A program made the translations under genes and the position numbers. A stretch of 64,000 bases of DNA from NCBI RefSeq assembly GCF_947493765.1, contig NZ_CANLSZ010000002.1, positions 1 to 64,000 on the forward strand, given 5' to 3'. Every line of letters begins with the position of its first letter. The stretch's first letter is position 1. This DNA is from an uncultured Arthrobacter sp. (GTDB lineage: Bacteria; Actinomycetota; Actinomycetes; Actinomycetales; Micrococcaceae). The notes beneath the pieces are model-generated. The model saw only the letters and a program-made list of their open reading frames with translations. It did not search any database and had not been told where the DNA came from. Of this stretch, positions 7,896 to 16,600 are shown piece after piece.

Positions 7896-7924
7896 ATTGC
7901 GCAATGATCATTGTGGAGTAGCGT
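7896..7924 (+). promoter_or_regulatory. arsR promoter with overlapping palindromes
   Basis: Two palindromes overlap: ATTGCGCAAT (7896-7905) and CAATGATCATTG (7902-7913). A wider CCACAA/TTGTGG pair frames them (7885-7890, 7911-7916). TAGCGT (7919-7924) lies six bases before ATG 7931. The palindromes would cover the -35 region, ideal for autorepression by the ArsR protein. Confidence 0.55.
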
Positions 7925-7930
7925 GAAGGA

Positions 7931-8503
7931 ATGGAACCTCAGCGAAATCTGCACAGCGCGGCTCACCTGCGCGTCCTGGCCCACCCCACCCGCCTCCGTC
8001 TGCTGGGGCTACTCCGGCGTCTTGGCCCCCAGACTGCGGCAAGTCTGGCCGAGCATGTCGACGAGGCGCCCGGCACCCTGAGCTATCACCTGTCGAAACT
8101 CGCTGCAGCGGAGCTGATCGAGCAGGACGCCCGCCCCGGCAGCGATCGGCGTGAACGCTGGTGGCGAGCGAGCCAGGAGCAGACGGTGTGGGACGACGCC
8201 GACTTCGCCGGAGATCCCGAGAAGTTCCGGGTGGCGAAGGACTACTACCGCATCCTGGGCCAGCATTACGCCCGCCAGCACGAGGCGTACGTGGAGTCCA
8301 TGCCCCAGCTGGACCGCGTGTGGGTTGACGGCGCCGTCGGCAGCGACCGCCGACTCCGCCTCACCGCGGAGCAACTACACGAACTCCGCGACGACTTCCA
8401 TGCACTCGAGGCCAAATGGGCGGCCATCAGTGCTGACCACACGGCCGGCGATGATGGCGAGGAGATCTTCCTCCTCATGCAGGCGTATCGCAGCGCCACA
8501 TGA
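7931..8503 (+). CDS. ArsR-family winged-helix transcriptional regulator
   Basis: A regulator of 190 residues. The N-terminal winged helix (about 10-80) reads LRVLAHPTRLRLLGLLRRLG, then TAASLAEHVDEAPGTLSYHLSKL as the recognition helix-turn-helix. No metal-binding CxC is present. The C-terminal half, rich in charged and aromatic residues, resembles the ligand or dimer domain of HTH_20-type regulators. ATGA overlap (8500-8503) couples it to an MFS transporter, so it most likely controls that transporter in response to an exported compound. Palindromes in the promoter are its probable operator. Confidence 0.87.
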   Translation: MEPQRNLHSAAHLRVLAHPTRLRLLGLLRRLGPQTAASLAEHVDEAPGTLSYHLSKLAAAELIEQDARPGSDRRERWWRASQEQTVWDDADFAGDPEKFRVAKDYYRILGQHYARQHEAYVESMPQLDRVWVDGAVGSDRRLRLTAEQLHELRDDFHALEAKWAAISADHTAGDDGEEIFLLMQAYRSAT

Positions 8504-9870
8504 ATACTCCCGGACGCGCCCGCCTGTCCCTCACGGCACTGTTGGCCGCCCACACGGTGTCGCGTACCGGGAACGTCGTCACGCTCTTCGCCATCCCCTT
8601 CCTTGTCCTCGAAACCGGCGGTGGGCCGGTTCAGGTCGGTATCGCAGCTGCAGCAGCGACCGCTCCCGTGGTCCTCGGTGCTCCACTGGGCGGGGTGCTC
8701 GTCGACCGCATCGGATACCTGCGCTCGTCGGTCAGCTCCGACGTCGTGAGCGGGGCGACCATCGCGCTCGTCCCCGTTCTCGCAGCTCTGACCGGCCTTC
8801 CGTTCCCGGCACTGCTTGCGCTGGTGTTCCTCGGCGGACTTCTCGACACTCCGGGAGAGACAGCGCGCCGCGTCCTGCTCCCGGACCTCTCGACGGAGGC
8901 ACGGATTCCGCTGGAGCGATCCGTCGGCTTCCTCGACGGTGCCACCCGTACAGCGACACTCACCGGGGCGCCCCTGGCAGCACTCCTCGTGGCCTCGCTC
9001 GGAGCCTTTCCCGCGCTTCTGGTAACCGCTGCAGCATTCGCGCTCTCCGCCATCATCACGGGGCTCCTCGTCCGTCCGCCGGCCCCGACGGCCGATGCCG
9101 GGGCCGATGCGGGCAGCTACTGGACGGATTTGCGGGACGGGCTGTGCTTCGTCAGGGACGACCGCCTGCTCCGACCGCTGATCGTCCTGGTCCTGGTGAC
9201 GAATACGCTCGACGCCGCGCGGGGCGGCACCCTGCTACCCCTGTATGCCAGCCAGGAGCTCGCCGGGCCGGCGTCCCTCGGGATCATTGCCGGCGCCTTC
9301 GGCGGCGCGGCGCTCCTCGGTTCCGTCGTGTTCGGCTTCATCGCCCACCGACTCCCCCGCCGGGTACCGTTCGTCATGTGCTACACCCTCGTCGCCGGTT
9401 CCTCGCTCGGGCCCGCCTTGGGCCTGGACACTCCATGGCTGCTCGGGGTGTTCATCCTGTCCGGTCTGGCAGCCGGTGCGATCAATCCCATCATCGGCGC
9501 CGTCGAGCTCGAGCGCATTCCACCGCACCTGCGCGCTCGGGTCCTGGGGCTGATCACCGCCGGAGCCTGGGCCGGAATGCCCCTCGGAGGTCTCCTGGGC
9601 GGATTCGCTGCGAACTCCTTCGGCCTGACGGCAACCTTCACCGCAGCCTTCGTCATCTACATCACCGCGACTCTGACCCCGCTTCGCGGAGGGCCGTGGA
9701 AGCTCATGGAGCGCACCGGTGGGCCGGCAATCGACGATCACGGCAAAGCCCCGGACTGGATCAGTCGGTCTTGTAGAAGATTCTCACCTGATAGGTGGCG
9801 TCCGGATCACTCGTGGTCACCTCGGTCGATTCCTGACCTGCCGAAAGAGGCAGCGACCAGATGGTGGTAG
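8500..9870 (+). CDS. MFS transporter (drug-export type)
   Basis: A major facilitator protein with about 12 hydrophobic helices over residues 10-400. GAPLGGVLVDRIGYLRS is the loop 2-3 motif A, and the related RLPRRVPF lies in the second half. It presumably exports a small toxic molecule by proton antiport, under control of the overlapping ArsR gene. The last 40 or so residues (HGKAPDWISRSCRRFSP onward) are Arg/Trp/Pro-rich and are antisense to the end of the convergent lipoprotein gene. The natural stop has probably been lost, or the tail is an artefact. Substrate unknown. Confidence 0.88.
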   Translation: MNTPGRARLSLTALLAAHTVSRTGNVVTLFAIPFLVLETGGGPVQVGIAAAAATAPVVLGAPLGGVLVDRIGYLRSSVSSDVVSGATIALVPVLAALTGLPFPALLALVFLGGLLDTPGETARRVLLPDLSTEARIPLERSVGFLDGATRTATLTGAPLAALLVASLGAFPALLVTAAAFALSAIITGLLVRPPAPTADAGADAGSYWTDLRDGLCFVRDDRLLRPLIVLVLVTNTLDAARGGTLLPLYASQELAGPASLGIIAGAFGGAALLGSVVFGFIAHRLPRRVPFVMCYTLVAGSSLGPALGLDTPWLLGVFILSGLAAGAINPIIGAVELERIPPHLRARVLGLITAGAWAGMPLGGLLGGFAANSFGLTATFTAAFVIYITATLTPLRGGPWKLMERTGGPAIDDHGKAPDWISRSCRRFSPDRWRPDHSWSPRSIPDLPKEAATRWW

Positions 9871-10189
9871 CTCCGGGAGCCTCCTCGTTGACGCCGTCGT
9901 CGCACAGGGCTTCCCCGCCGCCTTCCACACCGAAGGTGCCCGGGCTGAGGCACATCAGCGTGATCGAGATAGTGGTGGCACCCTCCGGTGCAGGGCCGAG
10001 ATCGAACGTGGTGGTCCCCGTATAGGTGCCCGTCACCGGGTCAGCTGCGACGGATGTACCCGCCGACGACGGCGTGGCAGGAGTGGGTTCTCCCTCGGGC
10101 TCCGGCTCGTTCTGCGCCGTACAGCCCGAGAGGAGCGCTGCCAAGAGCAGGGTCACCGCTGGAACGCCCACCCGCATCCGTCGTGTCAT
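9761..10189 (-). CDS. predicted lipoprotein
   Basis: 142 residues. A type II signal (RRMRVGVPAVTLLLAALLSGC) puts the lipidated Cys at about residue 23. A short acidic Pro/Thr/Ser linker precedes a compact domain of about 90 residues containing CLSPGTFGVEGGGEALCDDG, whose two cysteines could pair. No domain family is recognised. The protein should sit on the outer face of the membrane. Its 3' end overlaps the MFS gene by 110 bp tail to tail. Confidence 0.75.
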   Translation of the reverse strand: MTRRMRVGVPAVTLLLAALLSGCTAQNEPEPEGEPTPATPSSAGTSVAADPVTGTYTGTTTFDLGPAPEGATTISITLMCLSPGTFGVEGGGEALCDDGVNEEAPGATTIWSLPLSAGQESTEVTTSDPDATYQVRIFYKTD

Positions 10190-10276
10190 GGGTCAGAAGG
10201 TACCAACAGAGCCGCAGAACTCCTCGAACAGCAGTACATCGTTACCAGGATGTGTTGTCCGAAGGAACGAGAGGTT

Positions 10277-10810
10277 TCACCCGGCGATGCTGACGGCGTC
10301 GAGGTCTGGTGCCGGGTCGGTGTGGAGACGTGCGTGGGCCTCGACGTCGAACCGTCGGCTGCCGTAGCGCAGCTTCCCGCGCTCGATCCCCTCGGGAACG
10401 AAGCCCGCCCGCGTGGCGACCCTGCACGACGCCGGGTTATTGACGCGGTGCCCGAGCTCGAGACGGAAGAGGCCGTCGTCGAAGGCCCAAAGGGCAGCGG
10501 CACCGAGGGCCCGCGCTGCATAGCCGTTGCCGCGGGCTGCGGGAACGAGCCAGTAGGAGGCCCACGCCGTCTCGTGCTCGCGCTCGATGTTCGACAGGCC
10601 GACGTTGCCCACGACGGCGCCGTCGACACTCAGTGCCCAAGATCGGCGGGACGGCAGTGCGACAAGATGCTCACCGATGAAGACCCGGGCCTGTTCGACG
10701 GAGGAGATATCGGTGCCGCCGAATTGCGTGACCAGATCCGGAGTCTCTTGGTAGGCCGACAGGAGGGCCGGCGCGTCGTCGTGCGTCCAGGGACGGAGTT
10801 CGAAGGTCAT
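10277..10810 (-). CDS. GNAT acetyltransferase, RimJ/RimL type
   Basis: 177 residues in the Acetyltransf_3 style. It opens with FELRPWTHDDAPALLSAY and carries the CoA-binding turn WLVPAARGNGYAARALGAAA, then RLELGHRVNNPASCRVATRAGFVPEGI. Family members acetylate protein N-termini, amino sugars or antibiotics; the target here is unknown. TATAGA on the minus strand lies six bases before ATG 10810. It is divergent from a second acetyltransferase of the same subtype, but the two are clearly different proteins. Confidence 0.87.
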   Translation of the reverse strand: MTFELRPWTHDDAPALLSAYQETPDLVTQFGGTDISSVEQARVFIGEHLVALPSRRSWALSVDGAVVGNVGLSNIEREHETAWASYWLVPAARGNGYAARALGAAALWAFDDGLFRLELGHRVNNPASCRVATRAGFVPEGIERGKLRYGSRRFDVEAHARLHTDPAPDLDAVSIAG

Positions 10811-10881
10811 GAACCATCTATACCGCGCTCACTGCTCCGCCGATCAGCATGGAGATCGGTACGGCATGGCACTCTGGGATC

Positions 10882-11400
10882 GTGTCCTCCCGCCTCCGTC
10901 TCGTCAGCGTGCACGACGCCGCAGAGCTGGCGGAGCTACTTCGGCGTCATCGTCGGTTCCTGGCACCGTGGGAGCCGCTGCGCGAGGAGGGCTATTTCAC
11001 CGTCGCCGGGCAACGCGCCGACATCGATGCAGTGTTGATGCGGCAGGAGCGCGGGGACGCGGTTCCACTGGTCATCCTCGACGACGACGGGACGATCGCG
11101 GGTCGATTGACCCTGAACGGTCTTGTCCGTGGGCCGTTCCAGTCGTGCCGCATGGGCTACTGGCTCGCCGAGGATCGAACCGGCCGGGGACTCGCCACGC
11201 AGGCCGTGCAGGCAGCCGTCTCGCTGGCGTTCTCGGAGCTCGGCCTCCACCGCGTCCAGGCTGAAACGCTGACGAGCAATGCTGCCTCCCGCCGAGTTCT
11301 TGCCAGGGCGGGTTTCGAGCAGTACGGGCTGGCTCCGAGGTATCTGCAGATCGCCGGCGTCTGGCAGGACCATGTGATGTACCAGAGGCTGAACGACTGA
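10882..11400 (+). CDS. GNAT acetyltransferase, RimJ/RimL type
   Basis: About 172 residues. The fold markers are SSRLRLVSVHDAAELAELL, HRRFLAPWEP, YWLAEDRTGRGLATQAVQAA (acetyl-CoA site) and RVQAETLTSNAASRRVLARAGF. This combination is typical of RimJ-like N-acetyltransferases. GTG 10882 is chosen because the family normally starts at this point and CACTCT lies six bases upstream (leaderless); ATG 10849 would add eleven residues with no family support. Substrate unknown. Confidence 0.83.
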   Translation: MSSRLRLVSVHDAAELAELLRRHRRFLAPWEPLREEGYFTVAGQRADIDAVLMRQERGDAVPLVILDDDGTIAGRLTLNGLVRGPFQSCRMGYWLAEDRTGRGLATQAVQAAVSLAFSELGLHRVQAETLTSNAASRRVLARAGFEQYGLAPRYLQIAGVWQDHVMYQRLND

Positions 11401-11436
11401 CGCGAGCGATGGGCGCGTTCAGTAAGGAGAGCCTGC

Positions 11437-12204
11437 TCAGCCCTCGTTGTCCTCCGCAGCAGCTTTCAGCGCATCCTTCTCGGCCCGCACGGCCTCCGTC
11501 TCGTGCTGCTCCTCGGCCTTCTCCCGATGGATGACCTCCGCGAGGAGCTTCTCCATCTCCTTGGCCACACCGGCGGCCGACGCCGGGTTCTGACCGGTGA
11601 CCAGTCGCTCGTCGACCACCACCTTCTCCTCGAAGACCTCCGCGGAGACATGCGTGGCGCCCTGGTCCTCGAGCCGGTCGGCCAGGAAGAACGGGATGAC
11701 CGTGTCCTTGCCGGCGGCGACCTCCTCGTCGTTGGTGAAGGCGGCCACCCTCCGGCCCTCCACGAGGCGGAGTCCGTTCGCCAGCTCCACGCCCAACAGC
11801 CCGGCCGGCCCATGGCAGACCGCGCCGACCAGGCCGCCGGCGTCATAGACCGCGGCAACGAGCTTCCGCAGGCCCTCGCTGTCGGGGAAGTCCCACATGG
11901 TGCCGTGCCCGCCCACGAGGTAGACGCCGTCGTACTGGTCCGGATCGACGACGTCGACGCGCGCCGTGTTGTAGAGCCCCGCTCGGGTGGTCTCGTCCTC
12001 GGTGAAGGCGACCTGGATGGGATCCGACGTGTCCACCTCGTCGCGCGGCGGCTGCCCGCCCTTGATGGAGGCGAAGTCGACGAAGTGGCCGGAATCCTTG
12101 AACACCTTCCAGGGATGCGCGGCCTCGGCCACGTTGTAGCCGGTCTTCTCACCCGTGTCTCCGAGCTCGGAGACGCTGGTCAGAACCATGAGGATCTTCT
12201 TCAT
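11437..12204 (-). CDS. DJ-1/PfpI family class I glutamine amidotransferase-like protein
   Basis: 255 residues, in the Hsp31-like branch. The nucleophile is C130 in VGAVCHGPAGLL, with H131 next to it. GVYLVGGHGTMWDFPDSE forms the oxyanion region, and a Glu near residue 27 is probable. Such proteins act as glyoxalase III (glutathione-independent methylglyoxal removal), protein deglycase or chaperone. The last 30 or so residues form an unusual charged tail (HREKAEEQHETEAVRAEKDA) likely to be helical. A strong ribosome binding site (AAGGAG) precedes ATG 12204. Confidence 0.87.
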   Translation of the reverse strand: MKKILMVLTSVSELGDTGEKTGYNVAEAAHPWKVFKDSGHFVDFASIKGGQPPRDEVDTSDPIQVAFTEDETTRAGLYNTARVDVVDPDQYDGVYLVGGHGTMWDFPDSEGLRKLVAAVYDAGGLVGAVCHGPAGLLGVELANGLRLVEGRRVAAFTNDEEVAAGKDTVIPFFLADRLEDQGATHVSAEVFEEKVVVDERLVTGQNPASAAGVAKEMEKLLAEVIHREKAEEQHETEAVRAEKDALKAAAEDNEG

Positions 12205-12287
12205 GTGGTGCTCCTTCTCGTCGGCTGCGCCTGCGGCGCTGCTGGCCCGGTCCGATCGCCTGCGGCATGGACCCGTGATCCGGGCGA

Positions 12288-12293
12288 TAGCCT
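12288..12293 (+). promoter_or_regulatory. -10 box for leaderless rlmH
   Basis: TAGCCT lies six bases before ATG 12300; no Shine-Dalgarno sequence is present. Confidence 0.4.
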
Positions 12294-12299
12294 GAGCCC

Positions 12300-12755
12300 A
12301 TGGTAATCCGGGTGCTCGCAGTGGGCCGCAAGCACGAGAGCTGGGTGGCGGAGGGCATCGAGCGCTACACCAAACGCCTGAAGAAGCCGTTCGAGCTCTC
12401 CTGGCAGCTGATCGCCCACTCCGCCCGCGAGCAGGACGCCGCCCGCACCGAGGAATCGGAGCGGCTCCTCAGCAAGGTGGGAACAGACTTCGTGGTGCTG
12501 CTCGACGAGCGCGGCAAGGCCATCGACTCCCCGGCCCTGTCCCGAACCCTGCTCGCGCCCCTGGAGTCCTCGCGCAGCGTCACCGTGATCATCGGTGGCG
12601 CCTACGGGGTGGACCCGGCGGTCCACCAGCGGGCCGATTTCGTCTGGTCCCTCTCCCCGCTGGTCTTCCCGCACCAGCTCGTGCGCCTCATCCTCGCCGA
12701 GCAGGTCTACCGGGCCCAGGAGATAGCGGGCGGTCGCTCGTACCACCACGAATGA
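12300..12755 (+). CDS. rlmH: 23S rRNA (pseudouridine1915-N3)-methyltransferase RlmH
   Basis: A SPOUT methyltransferase of 151 residues, the usual length. It methylates N3 of pseudouridine 1915 in helix 69 of 23S rRNA using S-adenosylmethionine, acting as a homodimer on 70S ribosomes. The trefoil-knot SAM site is visible as VVLLDERGKAIDSPALS, VTVIIGGAYGVDPAV and SLSPLVFPHQLVRLILAEQVYRA. The C-terminal Tyr-His-His (SYHHE) matches the family ending, where it takes part in catalysis. Confidence 0.96.
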   Translation: MVIRVLAVGRKHESWVAEGIERYTKRLKKPFELSWQLIAHSAREQDAARTEESERLLSKVGTDFVVLLDERGKAIDSPALSRTLLAPLESSRSVTVIIGGAYGVDPAVHQRADFVWSLSPLVFPHQLVRLILAEQVYRAQEIAGGRSYHHE

Positions 12756-12818
12756 CCGGCTCCGGATAACGATTCGGCACACCTGGCTGCGCCCTCCGGA
12801 TGTGTGGCGCGCCGACCC

Positions 12819-12824
12819 TACAGT
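12819..12824 (+). promoter_or_regulatory. -10 box for leaderless lipoprotein gene
   Basis: TACAGT lies six bases before ATG 12831. A weak GAGGGC sits directly before the start, but too close to act as a normal ribosome binding site. Confidence 0.45.
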
Positions 12825-12830
12825 GAGGGC

Positions 12831-13568
12831 ATGACGACATTGCTGGGGAGCAAGTACTGGATCACGACCCTTCTGGCTGCAGGGGCGCTGGTCGCGGTGA
12901 GCGGCTGCACGGCGTCCGCGGTGGGCGACGACGGGGCAGCCGCACCGGCGTCGTCGTCGCCCACCGCGCCCGACATCGCGAGCGCAGGGTCGACCGCCGC
13001 TCCTACCGCCACCACGGGCGAGACGCCCTCCGCCGCCGCGACGCCGGCAGCCAGTGTGCCGCCCGGCCCGACGACGTCGTCCGCGCCCCCGGCAGCCTCG
13101 TCCGCACCTCAGAACTCCGCAGCCTCGTCCTCCGCACCCCTGGCGCCGGCCACCTGCACGGCGGCCCAGCTCGGTGGAGCGGTCGAGAGCCGGCTCGGCG
13201 GAGGTGCGGCCGGCAGCGTGTACCGGACCCTCCGGTTGACCAATATCTCCCAGGCGGACTGCACCATGGCGGGCTACCCGGGAGTGTCCTTCGTCGATGC
13301 TGCCGGGAACCAGCTCGGCGCGCCGGCTGACCGCGCCGATGCCGCCGTCGTCCCCGTCACCCTCGCCCCGGGCACGTCCGTCTCGACGACGCTGCAGCAG
13401 ACCAACGCGCAGAACTACGGGGCCGACTGCGGTCTCACCCAGGCCGCAGGCGTCCGCGTCTACCCACCCGGCGCCACCGACTCGCTGATCCTGCCGCAGG
13501 ACATCGCTGCGTGCTCGGCGGGCTCGATCGTCCTGATGACCGTGGGGGCCGTCCAGCCCGTCGGGTGA
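12831..13568 (+). CDS. DUF4232 domain lipoprotein
   Basis: About 245 residues. The lipobox VSGC follows a hydrophobic stretch (TTLLAAGALVAVSGC). Residues 25-105 are a low-complexity Ala/Ser/Pro/Thr linker. The DUF4232 domain fills the C-terminal half: ATCTAAQLGGAVESRLGGG, YRTLRLTNISQADCTMAGYPGVSFVD, VVPVTLAPGTSVSTTLQ. The domain is a beta sandwich found in many actinobacterial secreted proteins; its function is unknown. The linker suggests it is held away from the membrane. ATG 12831 is preferred to an upstream start at 12804, which would bury the signal. Confidence 0.85.
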   Translation: MTTLLGSKYWITTLLAAGALVAVSGCTASAVGDDGAAAPASSSPTAPDIASAGSTAAPTATTGETPSAAATPAASVPPGPTTSSAPPAASSAPQNSAASSSAPLAPATCTAAQLGGAVESRLGGGAAGSVYRTLRLTNISQADCTMAGYPGVSFVDAAGNQLGAPADRADAAVVPVTLAPGTSVSTTLQQTNAQNYGADCGLTQAAGVRVYPPGATDSLILPQDIAACSAGSIVLMTVGAVQPVG

Positions 13569-13686
13569 GGTCGCGGCGGAAGCTGCCCGCCCCGTCCGAC
13601 GCGTCGTTCCTCCCCTCTTCCGCGGGCTGGTGGACAGCGCGCCAGCGACGCGATCGAGTGTCGGCGCGCTGGGGCATGATGAACAG

Positions 13687-16600
13687 ATGACGCAGGTGCT
13701 GACCAGATTCACCCCGGCCACCCATGAGTGGTTCGCCGGAGCCTTCTCGGCACCCACACCGGCCCAGGAAGGGGCCTGGTCGGCGATCTCCGCCGGGTCC
13801 AACGCGCTCGTCGTCGCGCCCACCGGATCCGGCAAGACCCTGGCCGCGTTCCTCTGGGCGCTCGACCGGCTGATCGCCTCCGGAGAGGGCAGCGGGGACG
13901 ACGACGAGCCCGCGCCGACGCCGGCCAAGGGCCTGGCTCCGGCGTCGAAGAAGCCGAAGCGCACCACCCGCGTGCTCTACATCTCCCCCCTGAAGGCTCT
14001 CGGCGTGGACGTGGAGCGGAACCTGCGGGCACCGCTGATCGGTATCACCCAGACGGCCAAGCGCCTCGGCCTGCCGGCACCGAGCATCACGGTGGGTGTC
14101 CGCTCCGGCGACACCCCGCAGGCCGAGCGGCGCACCATGCTCACGCGCCCACCGGACATCCTCATCACCACGCCCGAATCGCTGTTCCTCATGCTCACCT
14201 CGAAAGCCCGGGAGACCCTGATGGAGGTGGACACCGTCATCATCGACGAGGTCCACGCCGTCGCCGGCACCAAGCGCGGCGCGCATCTGGCCGTGTCGCT
14301 GGCCCGGCTCGATGCCCTGCTGGACAAGCCCGTGCAGCGCATCGGGCTCTCCGCCACGGTGGAGCCCAAGGAGACGGTGGCCCGCTTCCTCTCCGGCAAC
14401 GCCCCGGTGGAGATCGTGGCGCCGCCGTCGAACAAGCAGTGGGATCTGACAGTCACCGTCCCGGTGGAGGACATGACGGAGCTCGGCGGCGCGGCGGCCA
14501 ACACCGACGACGACGGCGACGCCGTGCCGCAGGCGAGCATCTGGCCGCACGTCGAGGAGAAGATCGTCGACCTGATCGAGCAGAACCGGTCGACGATCGT
14601 CTTCGCCAACTCACGCCGGCTGGCCGAGCGCCTCACCGCCCGGCTCAACGAAATCCACGCCGAACGTCGGGAGCGCGACGCCGTCTGGGCAGCCGGTGGC
14701 CCGGACGCCGAGCGTGGAGCCGTCGAGCCCGGTACCGCACCGACGCCGTCGTACGCCCACACCACCGGCACGCCCGCGCAGGTCATGGCGCAGTCCGGCC
14801 AGAGCGAGGGGGCGGAGCCGCTCCTGGCACGCGCCCACCACGGCTCCGTGTCCAAGGACCAGCGTGCGCTCATCGAGGACGACCTGAAGTCGGGCCGCCT
14901 GCGCTGCGTGGTCGCGACGAGCTCGCTGGAACTCGGGATCGACATGGGCGCGGTGGATCTCGTGGTGCAGGTGGAGTCCCCGCACTCCGTGGCCAGCGGC
15001 CTGCAGCGCGTGGGCCGGGCGGGGCACCAGGTGGGCGAGGTCTCGCAGGGAGTCCTGTTCCCGAAGCACCGCGGCGATCTGGTCAATACCACGGTCACGG
15101 TGGAGCGTATGCTCGCCGGCCGGATCGAACCCCTGTACATCCCCACCAATCCGCTGGACATCCTGGCGCAGCAGACCGTGGCCGCCGCAGCTCTCGGGAC
15201 CATCGACGTCGAGGAGTGGTTCGACGTCGTCCGGGCATCGGCGCCGTTCGCCACCCTGCCGCGGTCGGCCTTCGAGGCGACCCTGGATCTCCTCGCGGGC
15301 CGCTACCCCTCGGACGAGTTCGCCGAGCTGCGCCCGCGCATCATCTGGGACCGCGTGGAGGGCACCATCACGGGACGCCCCGGGGCGCAGCGCCTCGCGG
15401 TCACCTCCGGCGGCACCATCCCGGACCGCGGGCTCTTCGGGGTGTTCCTCGTGGGCTCGGAGGGCGAGGGCGCGCGGGCGGGCGGTCGCCGCGTGGGCGA
15501 GCTCGACGAGGAGATGGTCTACGAGTCGCGCGTGGGCGACGTCTTCGCGCTCGGGGCCACGAGCTGGCGGATCGAGGAGATCACGCACGACCGCGTCCTG
15601 GTGTCCCCCGCCTTCGGCCAGCCCGGCAAGCTGCCCTTCTGGAAGGGTGACTCGCTCGGCAGGCCGGTGGAACTGGGCCGTGCGCTCGGCGCCTTCAACC
15701 GCGAGATGTCCGGCGGCACACCGGAGGCCGCACGCGAGCGATGCTCGGCGATCGGCCTCGACACGTGGGCCTCCGACAATCTCATCACCTACCTGACGGA
15801 GCAGCGGGAGGCCACCGAGGTGGTGCCGAACGACAGGACGCTCGTGGTGGAGCGGTTCCACGACGAGCTCGGCGACTGGCGCGTGGTGCTGCACAGCCCG
15901 TTCGGCATGCCGGTGCACGCGCCGTGGGCCCTGGCGGTCGGTGCGCGCCTCGAGCAGCGCTACGGCATGGACGGCTCCGCCATGGCCTCAGACGACGGCA
16001 TCGTGCTGCGTGTGCCGCTCATGGAGGACGAGCCGCCGGGCGCCGATCTGTTCCTGTTCGACGCCGAGGAACTCGACGGCATGGTGACCGCGGAGGTGGG
16101 CGGCTCCGCACTCTTCGCCTCGCGCTTCCGCGAGTGCGCCGCCCGGGCACTCCTGCTGCCCCGCCAGAACCCGGGCAAGCGCTCGCCGCTCTGGCAGCAA
16201 CGGCAGCGCTCGGCCCAGCTGCTCGACGTCGCCAAGAAGTACCCCACGTTCCCCATCGTGCTGGAGACCGTGCGCGAGGTGCTCCAGGACGTCTACGATC
16301 TCCCTGCCCTGAAGGATCTCACGGCGTCCCTGGAGCGCAGGGAGCTGCGAATCGTGGAGGTCACCACGCAGCAGCCCTCACCCTTCGCGCGGTCCATGCT
16401 GTTCGGCTACGTGGCGTCCTTCCTCTACGAGGGTGACTCCCCGCTGGCCGAGCGCCGCGCCGCCGCGCTCTCGCTCGACCCGACCCTGCTGAACGAACTC
16501 CTGGGGCGGGCGGAGCTGCGCGAGCTGCTCGACGCGCGGGTCATCGCCGAGACCGAGCTGGAACTGCAGCGGCTCAAGCCGGACCGCCTGGCCCGCGGGC

